A stretch of DNA of 64,000 nt from Thermohalobaculum sediminis (GTDB lineage: Bacteria > Pseudomonadota > Alphaproteobacteria > Rhodobacterales > Rhodobacteraceae), in contig NZ_JAMFKN010000010.1 of NCBI RefSeq assembly GCF_023487995.1, forward strand, positions 62,001 through 126,000, in the 5' to 3' direction. Made by a program: the position numbers and the translations under genes. The notes beneath the pieces are model-generated. The model saw nothing but the letters and a program-made list of their open reading frames with translations, was not told the origin of the DNA and made no database searches. Positions 1 through 9,232 of this stretch are shown here, in pieces. Position 1 is the stretch's first letter. The number at the start of each line of letters is the position of its first letter.

Positions 1-2
1 CG

Positions 3-671
3 GCGATCGAGATGGCGGCGATCGCGAATTCCTGCGGCCTCGATGCGCCTGCGATGGGCCTCGCCTTCCCGCCCTGCGGGGTCGACGACCTGCCCCATGT
101 CCTGCGCCCGCGCGAGGATGGCGGCATCCTTGACGCCAAGGGGATGGTCGAGGTTGTGGCCTGCGACGAGCGTGACGGCCGCCCGGTCTTCCGCGACCTT
201 CGCTGGGGCGTCTATGTCGTCGTCGAGGCGCCGAACCCCTACTCGGCGGCCTGTTTCGCCCAGTATGGCGTGAAAACCGACAGGACGGGGCGCTATGCCG
301 CGCTCTACCGCCCCTGCCACCTGATCGGGCTGGAACTTGGCCGCTCGGTCCTGCGGGCGGCGCGCGACGGGCGCCCGATCGGTTCGGTCACCGAGTTCCG
401 CGCCGACGTGATGGCGGTCGCCAAGCGCGACCTGAAGCCGGGCGACCGGCTGGATGGCGAGGGCGGATATGCCGCCTATGGCCGCGTCGCCCCCGCCGCC
501 CGCGCGATGGCCGAAGGCGCGCTGCCCATCGGCCTCGCCCATGACGCCGTGGTGCGCCACCCCATCGCGCGGGGCGAGGTGATCCGCTGGGACGCCGTCG
601 AGATCGACACGACCCGCGCCGACGTCGTGGCTCGGCGCGAGATGGAGGCCCGCTTCGCGCCAGTGGGCTGA
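3..671 (+). CDS. C-terminal part of a COG4091-type NAD(P)-dependent oxidoreductase with SAF domain
   Basis: The reading frame is already open at the left edge, so the N-terminal Rossmann part lies outside the window. What is visible is the conserved C-terminal half of the 'predicted homoserine dehydrogenase' family, with the blocks FPPCGVDDLPHVLRP, RDLRWGVYVV and RYAALYRPCHLIGLELG. A SAF-like segment follows (LKPGDRLDGEGGYAAYG, then LPIGLAHDAVVRHPIARGE). Family members are cytoplasmic and usually about 430-450 residues; about half is seen here. The true substrate of this family is not established, so I give no gene symbol. No terminator is obvious downstream; the next 279 bp hold only palindromic GC repeats and the trmFO promoter. 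Confidence 0.75.
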   Translation, partial: AIEMAAIANSCGLDAPAMGLAFPPCGVDDLPHVLRPREDGGILDAKGMVEVVACDERDGRPVFRDLRWGVYVVVEAPNPYSAACFAQYGVKTDRTGRYAALYRPCHLIGLELGRSVLRAARDGRPIGSVTEFRADVMAVAKRDLKPGDRLDGEGGYAAYGRVAPAARAMAEGALPIGLAHDAVVRHPIARGEVIRWDAVEIDTTRADVVARREMEARFAPVG

Positions 672-699
672 GCGCGGCCGGCTGGCCGTCCCGCCGCTG

Positions 700-718
700 T
701 CCCGGGCTCGACTCAGGA
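700..718. repeat. Degenerate CCCGGG-type palindrome
   Basis: An imperfect copy of the window's dispersed palindrome: TCCCGGG, a CTCGA-like centre, then a decayed right arm. It lies in the gap before trmFO together with a better copy at 790-810. Confidence 0.4.
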
Positions 719-789
719 CCTCGCCCTGCCGCCGGCCCCAGCTGTACCGGTCTCGATGCGGGGACCTCGCGCTGCCGGAGGGTTCCGCT

Positions 790-810
790 GTCCCGGGCCT
801 TACCCGGGAC
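790..810. repeat. CCCGGG-N5-CCCGGG palindromic repeat
   Basis: The sequence reads GTCCCGGG, a five-base centre CCTTA, then CCCGGGAC: an 8-bp perfect inverted repeat. The same design appears at 28992-29012, 55661-55678 and 55696-55716, always between genes, so this looks like a dispersed intergenic repeat family. There is no T-run, so it is not a typical intrinsic terminator. Confidence 0.6.
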
Positions 811-915
811 GTCGATGGCCCCTCCGGTCGCGCGCAGCCGCGATCGCTCGGGGCGCTGCGCGCGTCAGTCTGCGCGCGCCGACGCCGTGCGCCGGCTCCG
901 ACCGGCCCGGCTCCC

Positions 916-944
916 TTGACCCCGGCCGCCACCGCACCTATCCC
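916..944 (+). promoter_or_regulatory. Candidate promoter of trmFO
   Basis: TTGACC (916-921) and TATCCC (939-944) are separated by exactly 17 bp. The -10 ends 6 bp before the trmFO ATG at 951, so transcription would begin at or next to the start codon, giving a leaderless mRNA. No Shine-Dalgarno sequence precedes that ATG, which agrees. Confidence 0.45.
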
Positions 945-950
945 CTAGCC

Positions 951-2321
951 ATGATCGAGCCCATCCACATCATCGGCGCCGGCATGGCAGGCTCCGAGGC
1001 CGCATGGGCCGCGGCCTCGATGGGCGTGCCCGTCATCCTGCACGAGATGCGCCCCGAGGTGGGCACCGATGCGCACCAGACGGGCGGCTTCGCCGAGCTC
1101 GTGTGCTCGAACTCCTTCCGTTCGGACGACGACGAGACGAACGCCGTGGGCCTGCTGCACTGGGAGATGCGGCGCGCGGGCTCGATCATGATGGCGGCCG
1201 CAGCCGAGGCGTCGGTCCCCGCAGGAGGCGCGCTCGCGGTCGACCGCGAGGTCTTTTCCGCGCGCGTGACCCGGGCGTTGGAGGCGCATCCCCTGATCAC
1301 CATCGCGCGCGGCGAGGTGGCGGGTCTGCCGCCGCCCGACTGGTCTAGCGTGATCGTCGCGACCGGCCCCCTCACCTCGCCGGCGCTCGCCGCCGCGATC
1401 CGCGAGCTGACCGGCGAGACCAGCCTCGCCTTCTTCGACGCGATCGCCCCCATCGTCCATGCCGACAGCGTGGACATGTCCCGCGCCTGGTTCCAGTCGC
1501 GCTACGACAAGGGCGAGACCGAGGACGAGCGCACCGCCTATCTCAACTGCCCGATGTCGCGCGAGCAGTATGACCGATTCATCGACGCGCTCATCGCCGC
1601 GCCAAAGACCGAGTTCAAGGACTGGGAGCGCGACACCCCCTATTTCGAGGGCTGCCTGCCCATCGAGGTGATGGCCGAGCGCGGCCGCGAGACCCTGCGC
1701 TATGGCCCGCTCAAGCCCGTGGGCCTGACCAACCCGCATCAGCCGGACGTGAAGCCCCATGCCGTGGTGCAACTGCGCCGCGAGAACCGGCTGGGCACGC
1801 TCTACAACCTCGTGGGCTTCCAGACGAAGCTGAAATACGGCGCGCAGGCCGAGGTGTTCGCGCTGATCCCGGGCCTCGAGAACGCGAGATTCGCGCGTCT
1901 CGGCGGCATCCACCGCAACACTTTCCTGAACTCCCCGCGGCTGCTCGACGGGCAGATGCGGTTGCACGCCATGCCGCGGCTGCGCTTCGCGGGGCAGATC
2001 ACCGGGGTCGAGGGCTATGTCGAGTCCGGCGCCATGGGCATCCTCGCAGGCCGCTTCGCCGCTGCCGAGCGCCTTGGCCAGACGCTTGCGCCCCCGCCGC
2101 CCGAGAGCGCGATGGGCGCCCTGCTCGCGCACATCACCGGTGGGGCGGATGCGTCCACCTTCCAGCCGATGAACGTGAACTTCGGACTGTTCCCGCCGCT
2201 GGAGGCGATAAGATCCGGGCGCAGGGGCAAGCGCGACCGGGCCCGGGCCTACACCGCGCGTGCAAAGACCGCCTTCCTTCGCTGGCTCGACCCCGACGCC
2301 ACGCCCGCTGCCGCCGAATAG
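951..2321 (+). CDS. trmFO: Methylenetetrahydrofolate--tRNA-(uracil-5-)-methyltransferase TrmFO
   Basis: This folate- and FAD-dependent enzyme makes 5-methyluridine at position 54 of tRNA, using methylenetetrahydrofolate rather than SAM. The 456-residue product has the family's usual length. It opens with the FAD-binding [11 protein letters not shown] motif (residues 9-19), followed by HEMRP and the conserved [16 protein letters not shown] block, in which Cys52 is the likely catalytic-site cysteine. The frame extends upstream to 756, but family alignment and the TTGACC/TATCCC promoter place the start at 951. The gene is apparently monocistronic; a methyltransferase gene follows after 56 bp on the same strand. 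Confidence 0.95.
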   Translation: MIEPIHIIGAGMAGSEAAWAAASMGVPVILHEMRPEVGTDAHQTGGFAELVCSNSFRSDDDETNAVGLLHWEMRRAGSIMMAAAAEASVPAGGALAVDREVFSARVTRALEAHPLITIARGEVAGLPPPDWSSVIVATGPLTSPALAAAIRELTGETSLAFFDAIAPIVHADSVDMSRAWFQSRYDKGETEDERTAYLNCPMSREQYDRFIDALIAAPKTEFKDWERDTPYFEGCLPIEVMAERGRETLRYGPLKPVGLTNPHQPDVKPHAVVQLRRENRLGTLYNLVGFQTKLKYGAQAEVFALIPGLENARFARLGGIHRNTFLNSPRLLDGQMRLHAMPRLRFAGQITGVEGYVESGAMGILAGRFAAAERLGQTLAPPPPESAMGALLAHITGGADASTFQPMNVNFGLFPPLEAIRSGRRGKRDRARAYTARAKTAFLRWLDPDATPAAAE

Positions 2322-2377
2322 CCGCCGCGCCGCCCGCGGGTGGTATCCTCAGGGGCGAATCGGAACGGAGCGCGCGG

Positions 2378-2998
2378 ATGAACGGGCACGACAACGGCGA
2401 CGGGGCGGGCGATCACGCGCAGCCCGCATCGGCCGAGGGACGCAGCTTCTACGACGAGCAGGCGGCGGAATGCGCCGATGGTCCCGTGGCCGAGGGTTAC
2501 GAGACCGCCCGCCGATGCGCCGAGGCGCTGGCCCGCTTTGTCGCCGACCCCACCCAGCCCGTTGCTGAGATCGGCTGCGGTGCCGGGCTTGGCGGGCTCG
2601 CGCTGCGGGCGGCGGGATTCGATTGCATCGACGGCTTCGACCCTTCCGCCGAGATGCTGGCCGGCGCGGCCGACCGGCAGGTCTACCGGCATCTCGCGCG
2701 GCTCGACCTCTCGCAGCCGCTGGCGCTCGAGCCGGGCGCCTATGCCAACGCGGTCACGATCGGGGCGGTGAACCCGGCAGCGATGCCCCCGACCGTGATC
2801 GACGGGATGCTCGCGCTCCTGCCGTCGGGCGGATGCCTCGCCTTCTCGCTCGACGCCGAGGCGGCGGCTGACGGCAGCATCCGGGGCCGGGTCTGCGATC
2901 TCACGGACACGGGCGCCGCCGACCTTCTGCTGTCCGAGCGCTTCGAGCCCGAGCCCGCTGCCGGGACCGTCACGATCTACGTCCTGCGCAAGCGCTGA
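2378..2998 (+). CDS. Class I SAM-dependent methyltransferase
   Basis: A 206-residue soluble protein with a Rossmann-type SAM site: motif I is PVAEIGCGAGLGGLAL, followed by the acidic motif II in CIDGFDPSAEMLAGA, the arrangement of small Williams-Beuren/UbiE-like methyltransferases. The N-terminal segment RSFYDEQAAECADGPVAEGY matches the substrate-capping helix seen in that group. The substrate cannot be told from sequence. It is followed after 3 bp by a small membrane protein gene, so the two are probably co-transcribed. Confidence 0.75.
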   Translation: MNGHDNGDGAGDHAQPASAEGRSFYDEQAAECADGPVAEGYETARRCAEALARFVADPTQPVAEIGCGAGLGGLALRAAGFDCIDGFDPSAEMLAGAADRQVYRHLARLDLSQPLALEPGAYANAVTIGAVNPAAMPPTVIDGMLALLPSGGCLAFSLDAEAAADGSIRGRVCDLTDTGAADLLLSERFEPEPAAGTVTIYVLRKR

Positions 2999-3001
2999 GC
3001 G

Positions 3002-3211
3002 ATGCGGGCGCTGCCGTTCTGGGCGGTCTTCGCGGTCTGTGCGGCGGCGCCGCTGGCGGGTGAGTTCGGCATCCTCGTGGCGCTCGCGGCCGGCGCGCTC
3101 CTGCTTGGCGCCCGGCTGGGCGGCGCGCGCGAGATCCCGCTGTGGAAGCCGGTGGCACTGATGCTCGCGCCGCTTGGGGGCTGGGTGGCGCTGGCCCTGA
3201 TCGGACTCTGA
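3002..3211 (+). CDS. Small hypothetical membrane protein
   Basis: A 69-residue hydrophobic protein with two to three predicted membrane segments (about residues 5-20, 24-37 and 50-68) separated by a short basic stretch around RLGGARE. I do not recognise a family. Its ATG is 3 bp after the stop of the upstream methyltransferase and its codon use matches the neighbours, which supports it being a real gene in the same operon. It converges on the minus-strand gene ending at 3219, only 7 bp away. Confidence 0.55.
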   Translation: MRALPFWAVFAVCAAAPLAGEFGILVALAAGALLLGARLGGAREIPLWKPVALMLAPLGGWVALALIGL

Positions 3212-3218
3212 GCCGAAC

Positions 3219-4046
3219 CTACCAGCGGCCCGTCAGCGCGTGCGTCATCAGCGTCAGCGCCCGCCGCGTTCCGCCCGGATCGGGAAAGCCCGTCACCATG
3301 TCGAAGCCCGGCCGAAGCGCGGCCCGCAGGTCGAGTTCGGCGCGCCACAGGTGCAGGAATGCGGGCACGGCCGCGCGCCCGACCTCGCGGCGCCCGGCGC
3401 GGGCCGCGCGAAGGCTCGTGAGCCCCTCCGCCGCCAGCGCCCGGGCCGCCAGCCGCAGGGCCTCGTTGGTCTCGCCCCGCATCAGCGCCCCATGCGCCTC
3501 GCGCGTCAGATCAGGCAGCAGCACCAGCCCCGACTGCACCGCCATGGGCGCGGCGAGCCGCAGCGCGAAGGCGGTCCCCACCGCGCGCCCGGCCGCATCG
3601 GCGACCTCGCCCGCCCCGGTCGCACCCAGCGCGCCCGTCGCCAGCCGCGTGAGCCCGCCGAAACGCGCCGCGAGCCAGGCGTCGAAGGCCGCGCGGTCGA
3701 AGGGGGCCGCCAGCTCCATCTCGCGCGCCTCGATCAGCCCGTCCAGCAGAGCGCGCGGGGCCAGCGCCTCGCCGATCAGCGCGGTCAGCGGTGCCGCCAC
3801 CTCGTGCGCGCCGACACCCGCCCCCGTAACCACGTCGCGCCAGAACTGCAACCGCATCCGGGCGATGATCGGCCCGGGCTCGGCCCGGTCGGCCCGTGCC
3901 GCGGCGCGCGAGAGCTCGATGTCGAAGGCATAGAGCACCATCAGCCGCTCGCGCAGCGGCTCCGGCGCGAACAGGGCCGCGTGGAACAGCTCCGGGTCGT
4001 AGCGCCGCACGATGGCGGCGCAGGGGCCGAGCGGCGGCTCAGCCAT
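3219..4046 (-). CDS. Squalene/phytoene synthase-family protein lacking the Asp-rich motifs
   Basis: The 275-residue protein has the fold pattern of the squalene/phytoene synthase superfamily (start AAIVRRYDPELFHAALF, then ALYAFDIELSRA-type and RLQFWRDVV helices). It resembles the non-enzymatic branch that includes mitochondrial NDUFAF6. The two DxxxD motifs that bind Mg-diphosphate in true synthases are not present, so it is unlikely to be a prenyl condensing enzyme. A role like NDUFAF6 (complex I assembly) is a family-based guess. Its ATG overlaps the 3' end of cimA by 8 bp, so the two are likely translationally coupled, although no metabolic link is obvious. Confidence 0.75.
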   Translation of the reverse strand: MAEPPLGPCAAIVRRYDPELFHAALFAPEPLRERLMVLYAFDIELSRAAARADRAEPGPIIARMRLQFWRDVVTGAGVGAHEVAAPLTALIGEALAPRALLDGLIEAREMELAAPFDRAAFDAWLAARFGGLTRLATGALGATGAGEVADAAGRAVGTAFALRLAAPMAVQSGLVLLPDLTREAHGALMRGETNEALRLAARALAAEGLTSLRAARAGRREVGRAAVPAFLHLWRAELDLRAALRPGFDMVTGFPDPGGTRRALTLMTHALTGRW

Positions 4047-5682
4047 GCACGGCCATGCGGATGGCGGGCGCCTTCATCCGGATCAGCTTGGTCACGATGG
4101 CGTCCTCGAGCGCCTGGAACGAGGCGTCCACGATGTTGGCCGACACGCCCACGGTCGACCACACCTCGCCGGTGTCGTCCGAGCTGTCCAGCAGCACGCG
4201 CGTCACGGCTTCGGTCCCCGCGCCGATGATGCGGACCTTGAAGTCCACCAGCCGCAGGTCGCCGATATAGTCCTGGTAGCGGCCCAGGTCCTTCTGCAGC
4301 GCGCGCGCCAGCGCGTTGACCGGCCCCTGGTCCTGATGCGTCACCGGGTCGATCGACTCGGAGGCCGAGATCATCCGCTCGCCGTCGACATGCACCGCGA
4401 CGACAGCCTCGGAGGCCGTCACCCGCTCGCCCAGCGCGTTGAAGCGCCGCTCGATCGAGACGCGGTAGCGGTCGATCTCGAAGAACACCGGCAGGCAGCC
4501 CAACATCCGGCGGGCCAGCAGGTCGAACGACGCCTCGGCCGAGTCGTAGGCAAAGCCCTGGTCCTCGCGCTCCTTGACCGCGGCCAGCAGGTGCGAAAGG
4601 CGCGGGTCGTCGCGGTCCACCTCGATCCCGGCCTCGGCCAGCCGGCGCAGCATGTTCGACCGCCCCGCCTGGTTCGACATCGGCACGATGCGCGCGTTGC
4701 CGACCGCTTCGGGCTCGATGTGCTCGTAGGTCGCAGGGTTCTTGAGGATCGCCGAGGCATGAAGGCCCGCCTTGTGCGCGAAGGCGGCGGCGCCGACGTA
4801 AGGCGCGTGCCGGTTCGGCTGGCGGTTCAGCACCTCGTCCAGCAGCAGCGAGGCCCGGCGCAGGTCCCTCAGCCCCTCGTCGCTCACGCCGATCTCGAAG
4901 CGGTCGCGATAGGGCGCCTTCAGCATCAGCGTCGGGATGATGGTGCAGAGGTTCGCATTGCCGCACCGCTCGCCCAAGCCGTTGAGCGTGCCCTGCACCT
5001 GCCGCGCGCCGGCGTCGATGGCCGCGAGCGTGTTCGCGACCGCATTCCCGGTGTCGTCATGGGTGTGGATGCCGACGTGGCTGCCCGGAATCCGCGCGGT
5101 CACGTCCGCCGTGATCTCGGCCACCTCGGCCGGCAGCGTGCCGCCATTGGTGTCGCACAGCACCACCCAGCGCGCGCCGCCCTCCATCGCGGCATCGAGA
5201 CAGGCCAGCGCATAGGCGCGGTTGGCCTTCCAGCCGTCGAAGAAATGCTCGGCATCGAACAGCGCCTCGCGGCCCTGCGCGACAAGGTGGGCAACCGACT
5301 CGCGGACGTTGGCGAGGTTCTCGTCGAGCGTGATCCCCAGCGCCTTCTCGACGTGGTAGTCGTGGCTCTTGCCGACGAGGCAGACGGCGGGCGTGCGCGC
5401 GTTCACAACCTCGGCCAGCACATCGTCATTGGCGGCCGAGCGCCCTGCCCGCTTGGTCATGCCGAAGGCGGTGAAGGTGGCGTGGCGGAGTTTCGGCGCC
5501 TCGCGGAAGAAGCCCGAGTCGGTGGGGTTCGCCCCCGGCCAGCCGCCCTCGATATAGTCGAGCCCCAGCGCATCGAGCGTCCTGGCGATCTTGACCTTGT
5601 CCGCAACCGAAAAATCGACGCCCTGCGTCTGCTGCCCGTCGCGAAGGGTGGTGTCGTAGAGGTAGAGGCGCTCGCGGGTCAT
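4039..5682 (-). CDS. cimA: (R)-citramalate synthase
   Basis: This enzyme condenses pyruvate with acetyl-CoA to citramalate, the first step of the threonine-independent route to isoleucine. The 547-residue protein has the [12 protein letters not shown] signature (residues 10-21), the [18 protein letters not shown] metal-binding segment and [17 protein letters not shown]-terminal LeuA-type regulatory domain ([18 protein letters not shown] onwards) probably binds isoleucine. Size and motif order fit CimA rather than LeuA; the window has a separate leuA at 12828. Its ATG overlaps the cysS stop (ATGA, 5679-5682), so it is read with cysS, and a short Ile/Cys-rich peptide lies upstream of that pair. 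Confidence 0.93.
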   Translation of the reverse strand: MTRERLYLYDTTLRDGQQTQGVDFSVADKVKIARTLDALGLDYIEGGWPGANPTDSGFFREAPKLRHATFTAFGMTKRAGRSAANDDVLAEVVNARTPAVCLVGKSHDYHVEKALGITLDENLANVRESVAHLVAQGREALFDAEHFFDGWKANRAYALACLDAAMEGGARWVVLCDTNGGTLPAEVAEITADVTARIPGSHVGIHTHDDTGNAVANTLAAIDAGARQVQGTLNGLGERCGNANLCTIIPTLMLKAPYRDRFEIGVSDEGLRDLRRASLLLDEVLNRQPNRHAPYVGAAAFAHKAGLHASAILKNPATYEHIEPEAVGNARIVPMSNQAGRSNMLRRLAEAGIEVDRDDPRLSHLLAAVKEREDQGFAYDSAEASFDLLARRMLGCLPVFFEIDRYRVSIERRFNALGERVTASEAVVAVHVDGERMISASESIDPVTHQDQGPVNALARALQKDLGRYQDYIGDLRLVDFKVRIIGAGTEAVTRVLLDSSDDTGEVWSTVGVSANIVDASFQALEDAIVTKLIRMKAPAIRMAVHG

Positions 5683-7199
5683 CTTGCGTTACTCTCCACC
5701 GAAGATAGGACATATAAAATGTAGCCTTCGTAAAGCTCGTTTATTCCGATACTTGGCCCGCCTAGATAACCTTGGGGTCCGAATATTTGGCGTCTTTCCA
5801 AGTCGCTCAGTTCCTTAAAGAACTCCGCTGCTCTCAGAGGGTCGATGTCGATTGAAACTTTACCGCCAGAATGATCTTTGAGCGTTACTCCCGCCTTCGC
5901 CATCGCGTCACGAAGTTTGTCAGCGGTTCCAAAGTCTTTCGCGGCTCGAGCTGCGGCTCTTGCTCGGATCAGTTCGTCCAGCTGCCGACCCACTTCATCA
6001 GATACAATCGGCCCTCTAGCCCACTCTCCAAGACCGGGCGAAAGGAGTCCGAGCAGCGCCGCCCCCGCCGCAAGTTCCGCCGGATTGCTCGCCGCAAGCG
6101 CATGCAATTCCGCGATCGCCTTGGGCGTGTTGAGGTCGTCGGCGAGTGTGGCGACGACAGTCGCCGGCACGCTCGGCGAGGGCTCGACGCCCTTGGCGAG
6201 CGCCCGCCACTTCCTGAGCGTCGCCTCTGCCTTCTCGACCCGTTTCTCCGTCCAATCCAGCGGCTCGGTATACTTCGTCGACAGCAGCACGAACCGGATC
6301 ACCTCGCCCGGGATGCCCTTGTCGAGCAAATCCTTCACGGTGAAGAAGTTGCCCAAGGACTTGGACATCTTCTCCCCCTCGACCTGCAGGAACCCGTTGT
6401 GCATCCACACATTGGCCATCAGGTCGGTGTGGTTGGCGCAGCAGCTTTGCGCCAGTTCGTTCTCGTGGTGGGGGAAAACCAGGTCGATGCCGCCGCCGTG
6501 GATGTCGAACTGCTCGCCCAGCAGGGCCTTCGACATGGCCGAGCACTCGATGTGCCAGCCGGGGCGGCCGCGGCCCCACGGGCTCTCCCAGCCCGGCGTG
6601 TCGTCGTCCGAGGGCTTCCACAGCACGAAGTCCATCGCGCTGCGCTTGTAGGGCGCCACGTCCACCCGCGCGCCCGCCAGCAGCTCGTCGGTCGAGCGGC
6701 GCGAGAGGCGGCCATACTCGGGCCACGAGGGCACGTCGAACAGCACATGCCCCTCGGCCTCGTAGGCGTGGCCGTCGGCGATCAGCTTCTCGATCATCGC
6801 GACCATCTGGGGGATGTATTCGGTCGCGCGCGGCATGTGGGTGGGGCGCAGCGCCCCCAATGCGTCCATGTCGTCCAGATACCAGCGCGTGGTCTCGTCG
6901 GTGATGCGCCGGATGGCGTCGAGCGTGCTCTCGCCGGGCTGGCGCGTCTCGGCCGCGCGGGCGTTGATCTTGTCGTCCACGTCCGTGAAGTTTCGGACGT
7001 AAGTCACAGCGTCCTCGCGATAAACATGGCGCAGCAGGCGGAACAGCACGTCGAACACCACCACCGGGCGCGCGTTGCCGATATGGGCGCGGTCATAGAC
7101 CGTGGGGCCGCAGACATACATGCGGACATTCGCGGGGTCGATGGGGGTGAACACCTCCTTCGACCGGGTCCGGGTGTTGTAGAGCTTGATCGTCGTCAT
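5679..7199 (-). CDS. cysS: Cysteine--tRNA ligase with an AT-rich C-terminal extension
   Basis: CysRS charges tRNA-Cys. The 506-residue protein has the zinc ligand Cys30, the HIGN signature at 39-42 and a [10 protein letters not shown] loop. After the usual end near GVTLKDH there are about 45-50 further residues (ending in [15 protein letters not shown]) not typical of the family. The DNA for this tail (about 5679-5880) is only about 45% G+C by hand count, against about 70% around it, and shifts gradually to normal by about 6000. This suggests acquisition or recombination of the 3' end. The enzyme core is intact. It is the first gene of the cysS-cimA-SQS-like operon. Confidence 0.93.
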   Translation of the reverse strand: MTTIKLYNTRTRSKEVFTPIDPANVRMYVCGPTVYDRAHIGNARPVVVFDVLFRLLRHVYREDAVTYVRNFTDVDDKINARAAETRQPGESTLDAIRRITDETTRWYLDDMDALGALRPTHMPRATEYIPQMVAMIEKLIADGHAYEAEGHVLFDVPSWPEYGRLSRRSTDELLAGARVDVAPYKRSAMDFVLWKPSDDDTPGWESPWGRGRPGWHIECSAMSKALLGEQFDIHGGGIDLVFPHHENELAQSCCANHTDLMANVWMHNGFLQVEGEKMSKSLGNFFTVKDLLDKGIPGEVIRFVLLSTKYTEPLDWTEKRVEKAEATLRKWRALAKGVEPSPSVPATVVATLADDLNTPKAIAELHALAASNPAELAAGAALLGLLSPGLGEWARGPIVSDEVGRQLDELIRARAAARAAKDFGTADKLRDAMAKAGVTLKDHSGGKVSIDIDPLRAAEFFKELSDLERRQIFGPQGYLGGPSIGINELYEGYILYVLSSVESNAR

Positions 7200-7284
7200 G
7201 GCCCATGCTCGCGGCGTTGTCCCCGCGGCGGGCTAGCATTTCCGGGTGGTGCTGGAAAGGCGAGAACGCGCCGCGGACGATGTG

Positions 7285-7329
7285 TCAGCGGGTAATGCAG
7301 ATCCGGCAGATGAGGATCGCGGCGTTCAT
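7285..7329 (-). CDS. Candidate 14-aa leader peptide rich in Ile and Cys codons
   Basis: The peptide is MNAAILICRICITR, with four Ile codons and two Cys codons in fourteen. Its ATG overlaps the gltX stop (ATGA, 7326-7329), so it could be translated by ribosomes finishing gltX, and its stop lies 85 bp before cysS. The gap that follows contains GC-rich complementary segments (GTCCGCGGCG and, nearer cysS, CGCCGCGGGGAC). cysS and cimA need cysteine and serve isoleucine synthesis, so this could be an attenuation peptide. This is inference from composition and position; a chance ORF this short cannot be excluded. Confidence 0.3.
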   Translation of the reverse strand: MNAAILICRICITR

Positions 7330-8678
7330 GCGCCCTCTCTGCCGCCTCGCGCGGCGTCTGTCAATCGCGGGGGCGCGAGCAGGGGCATCAGTGCCGCCAT
7401 CTCGGGGCCGTGGTCGCGGCCCGTCAGCGCCCGGCGCAGCGGCAGGAACAGCGCGCGCCCCTTGCGCCCGGTCGCGGCCTTGACGGTGTCGGTCCATGCC
7501 TTCCAGGTGTCCGCCCCCCAAGGTCGCGGCGGCAGCAGGGTCAGCGCCTGCGCCACGAACTCGGCATCCTCCGGCGCTACCACTGCCTCGGCACCGTCGC
7601 GGCAGATTGCCCACCACTCGAACGCATCCGCCATCCGGTCGAGGTTCGGCCCCACGGCCGTCCAAAAATCAGGAGTGAGTTTAGTTTCAACGCCAATGTA
7701 TTCCAGGCGTTTCCTCACATCATCGAATGGCAAGGCCCGAAGCGTCTTGGCCGAATGCGCCGCCAGTTCCTCGGGATCGAAGCGCGTCGGCGAGGCGCCG
7801 AAACTCCCGATCTCGAACCCCTCGACCAGCGCCGCCATGTCGGTCGCCACCTCGACCGGATGCGACGAGCCCAGCCGCGCGAGGAAGCTCACCACCGCCA
7901 TCGGCTCGACCCCCGCCTCGCGCAGCGCCGCGACCGACAGGCTGCCGAGGCGCTTCGACAGCCCCTCCCCCTCGGGCCCCACCAGCAGCGAGTGATGCCC
8001 GAAGGCAGGCGCCGCCGCCCCCAACGCCGCGAAGATCTGGATCTGCGTGCCGGTGTTGGTGACGTGATCGGCTCCACGGATGACATGCGTGACGCCCAGA
8101 TCCGCATCGTCCACCACCGAGGCGAGCGTGTAGAGCACCTGCGCGTCCTCGCGGATCAGCACGGGGTCGGACAGCGAGGCCGCCTCGACCCGCTCGGGGC
8201 CGCGGATCAGGTCGTCCCACTCCACCGCCTCGCGCTCCAGCAGGAAGCGCCAGTGCGGCGCCCGGCCCTCGGCCCTCAGCCGGGCGCGCTCGGCGTCGCC
8301 CAGCCCCAGCGCCGCGCGGTCGTAGACTGGCGGCAGGTGGCGCGAGAGCTGGACCTTGCGGCGCAGGTCGAGTTCCGCCGCCGTCTCGTAGCAGTCATAG
8401 AGCCGCCCCGCCGCCCGCAGCCGGTCGGCCGCCGCCGCGTATAGGTCGAGCCGCGCAGACTGCCGGACCTCGGCATCCCAATGCAGCCCCAGCCAGTCGA
8501 GATCGCGGCGGATCGCGTCCACGAACCGCTCCTCCGACCGCTCGGAGTCGGTGTCGTCGATGCGCAGGATGAAGCGCCCGCCAAGCTTGCGCGCCATCAG
8601 CCAGTTCAGCACCGCCGTGCGCAGGTTACCGGCGTGCAGCAGCCCCGTGGGCGAGGGCGCGAAGCGGGTCACGGTCAT
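7326..8678 (-). CDS. gltX: Glutamate--tRNA ligase
   Basis: GluRS attaches glutamate to tRNA-Glu. The 450-residue protein starts with MTVTRFAPSPTG and carries the HIGH-equivalent LLHAGN (residues 13-18), the FILRIDDTDSERS block, and LSKRLGS as the KMSKS equivalent. The open frame extends to 9098, but the start at 8678 fits the family and forms an ATGA overlap with the stop of the upstream membrane-protein gene. The size (450, not about 470) fits the shorter of the two GluRS types found in many alphaproteobacteria. A short patch at about 7670-7730 is conspicuously AT-rich (about 45% G+C). Confidence 0.92.
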   Translation of the reverse strand: MTVTRFAPSPTGLLHAGNLRTAVLNWLMARKLGGRFILRIDDTDSERSEERFVDAIRRDLDWLGLHWDAEVRQSARLDLYAAAADRLRAAGRLYDCYETAAELDLRRKVQLSRHLPPVYDRAALGLGDAERARLRAEGRAPHWRFLLEREAVEWDDLIRGPERVEAASLSDPVLIREDAQVLYTLASVVDDADLGVTHVIRGADHVTNTGTQIQIFAALGAAAPAFGHHSLLVGPEGEGLSKRLGSLSVAALREAGVEPMAVVSFLARLGSSHPVEVATDMAALVEGFEIGSFGASPTRFDPEELAAHSAKTLRALPFDDVRKRLEYIGVETKLTPDFWTAVGPNLDRMADAFEWWAICRDGAEAVVAPEDAEFVAQALTLLPPRPWGADTWKAWTDTVKAATGRKGRALFLPLRRALTGRDHGPEMAALMPLLAPPRLTDAARGGREGA

Positions 8679-9232
8679 CGGCGGCGCTCCAGTTCCGGTC
8701 TCAGCGTCCGGCAGGTCAGCACGATGGCGTCGAAGCCGCGCGGCACGAACCAGTCGCTGAGCACAAGGTCCGCCCCCATAATCGCGCGGTTGAGCGCGAT
8801 CTCGCCCTGCCTCAGCCGCGGCACGGCGTGCCGGTCGTGCAGCCACAGCGCGAAGACGCGCTGGTTCAGCACCGGAAGCCAGGGCACGCGCCGCTCGGCG
8901 ATGCCCCAGGCGGCCACGGCCTCCCAGGGCAGGCGCACGAGGCCCAGCATGCCCAGCGGCATGGCAATACCGCGCTCGTCCGCCTCGAACACCGGGCGCC
9001 AGCGCAGGGCAAGCCCCGCGCCGCAGGCGAGAAGGATCGCCGACAGGAACATGATGAAGGGCGCAAAGGCCGCAAGCTCGCGCAGCTCCATGCCCCATGG
9101 CCGGGTGACGGTAATCAGCATCCCCGGAAGCGCCGCGCCGAGCGCGAGCAGGATCAGCGCGTTGCCGCGCGATGCGGCGATCCGGATCCGCGCGCCCGCC
9201 CGGGGCATGCCGTCCTTCGCCGCCTCGCTCAC
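8675..9232 (-). CDS. Hypothetical two-TM membrane protein between nadE and gltX
   Basis: The 185-residue protein has two hydrophobic segments (about residues 24-43 and 52-74: NALILLALGAALPGMLITV and AAFAPFIMFLSAILLACG). A soluble C-terminal part follows, with a pattern (ERGIAMPLGMLGLVRLPWEAV) like small bacterial PH-like membrane proteins. I do not recognise a named family. The chosen GTG start (9232) overlaps the nadE stop as GTGA, and its TGA overlaps the gltX ATG, so all three genes are translationally coupled. The tight coupling is the main evidence that it is real. Function unknown. Confidence 0.65.
   Translation of the reverse strand: MSEAAKDGMPRAGARIRIAASRGNALILLALGAALPGMLITVTRPWGMELRELAAFAPFIMFLSAILLACGAGLALRWRPVFEADERGIAMPLGMLGLVRLPWEAVAAWGIAERRVPWLPVLNQRVFALWLHDRHAVPRLRQGEIALNRAIMGADLVLSDWFVPRGFDAIVLTCRTLRPELERRR

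Noticed and set aside
4012-5724. 570-codon plus-strand frame opposite cimA
   Set aside because: An antisense shadow of cimA with Arg/His/Val-rich composition and no recognisable motif.
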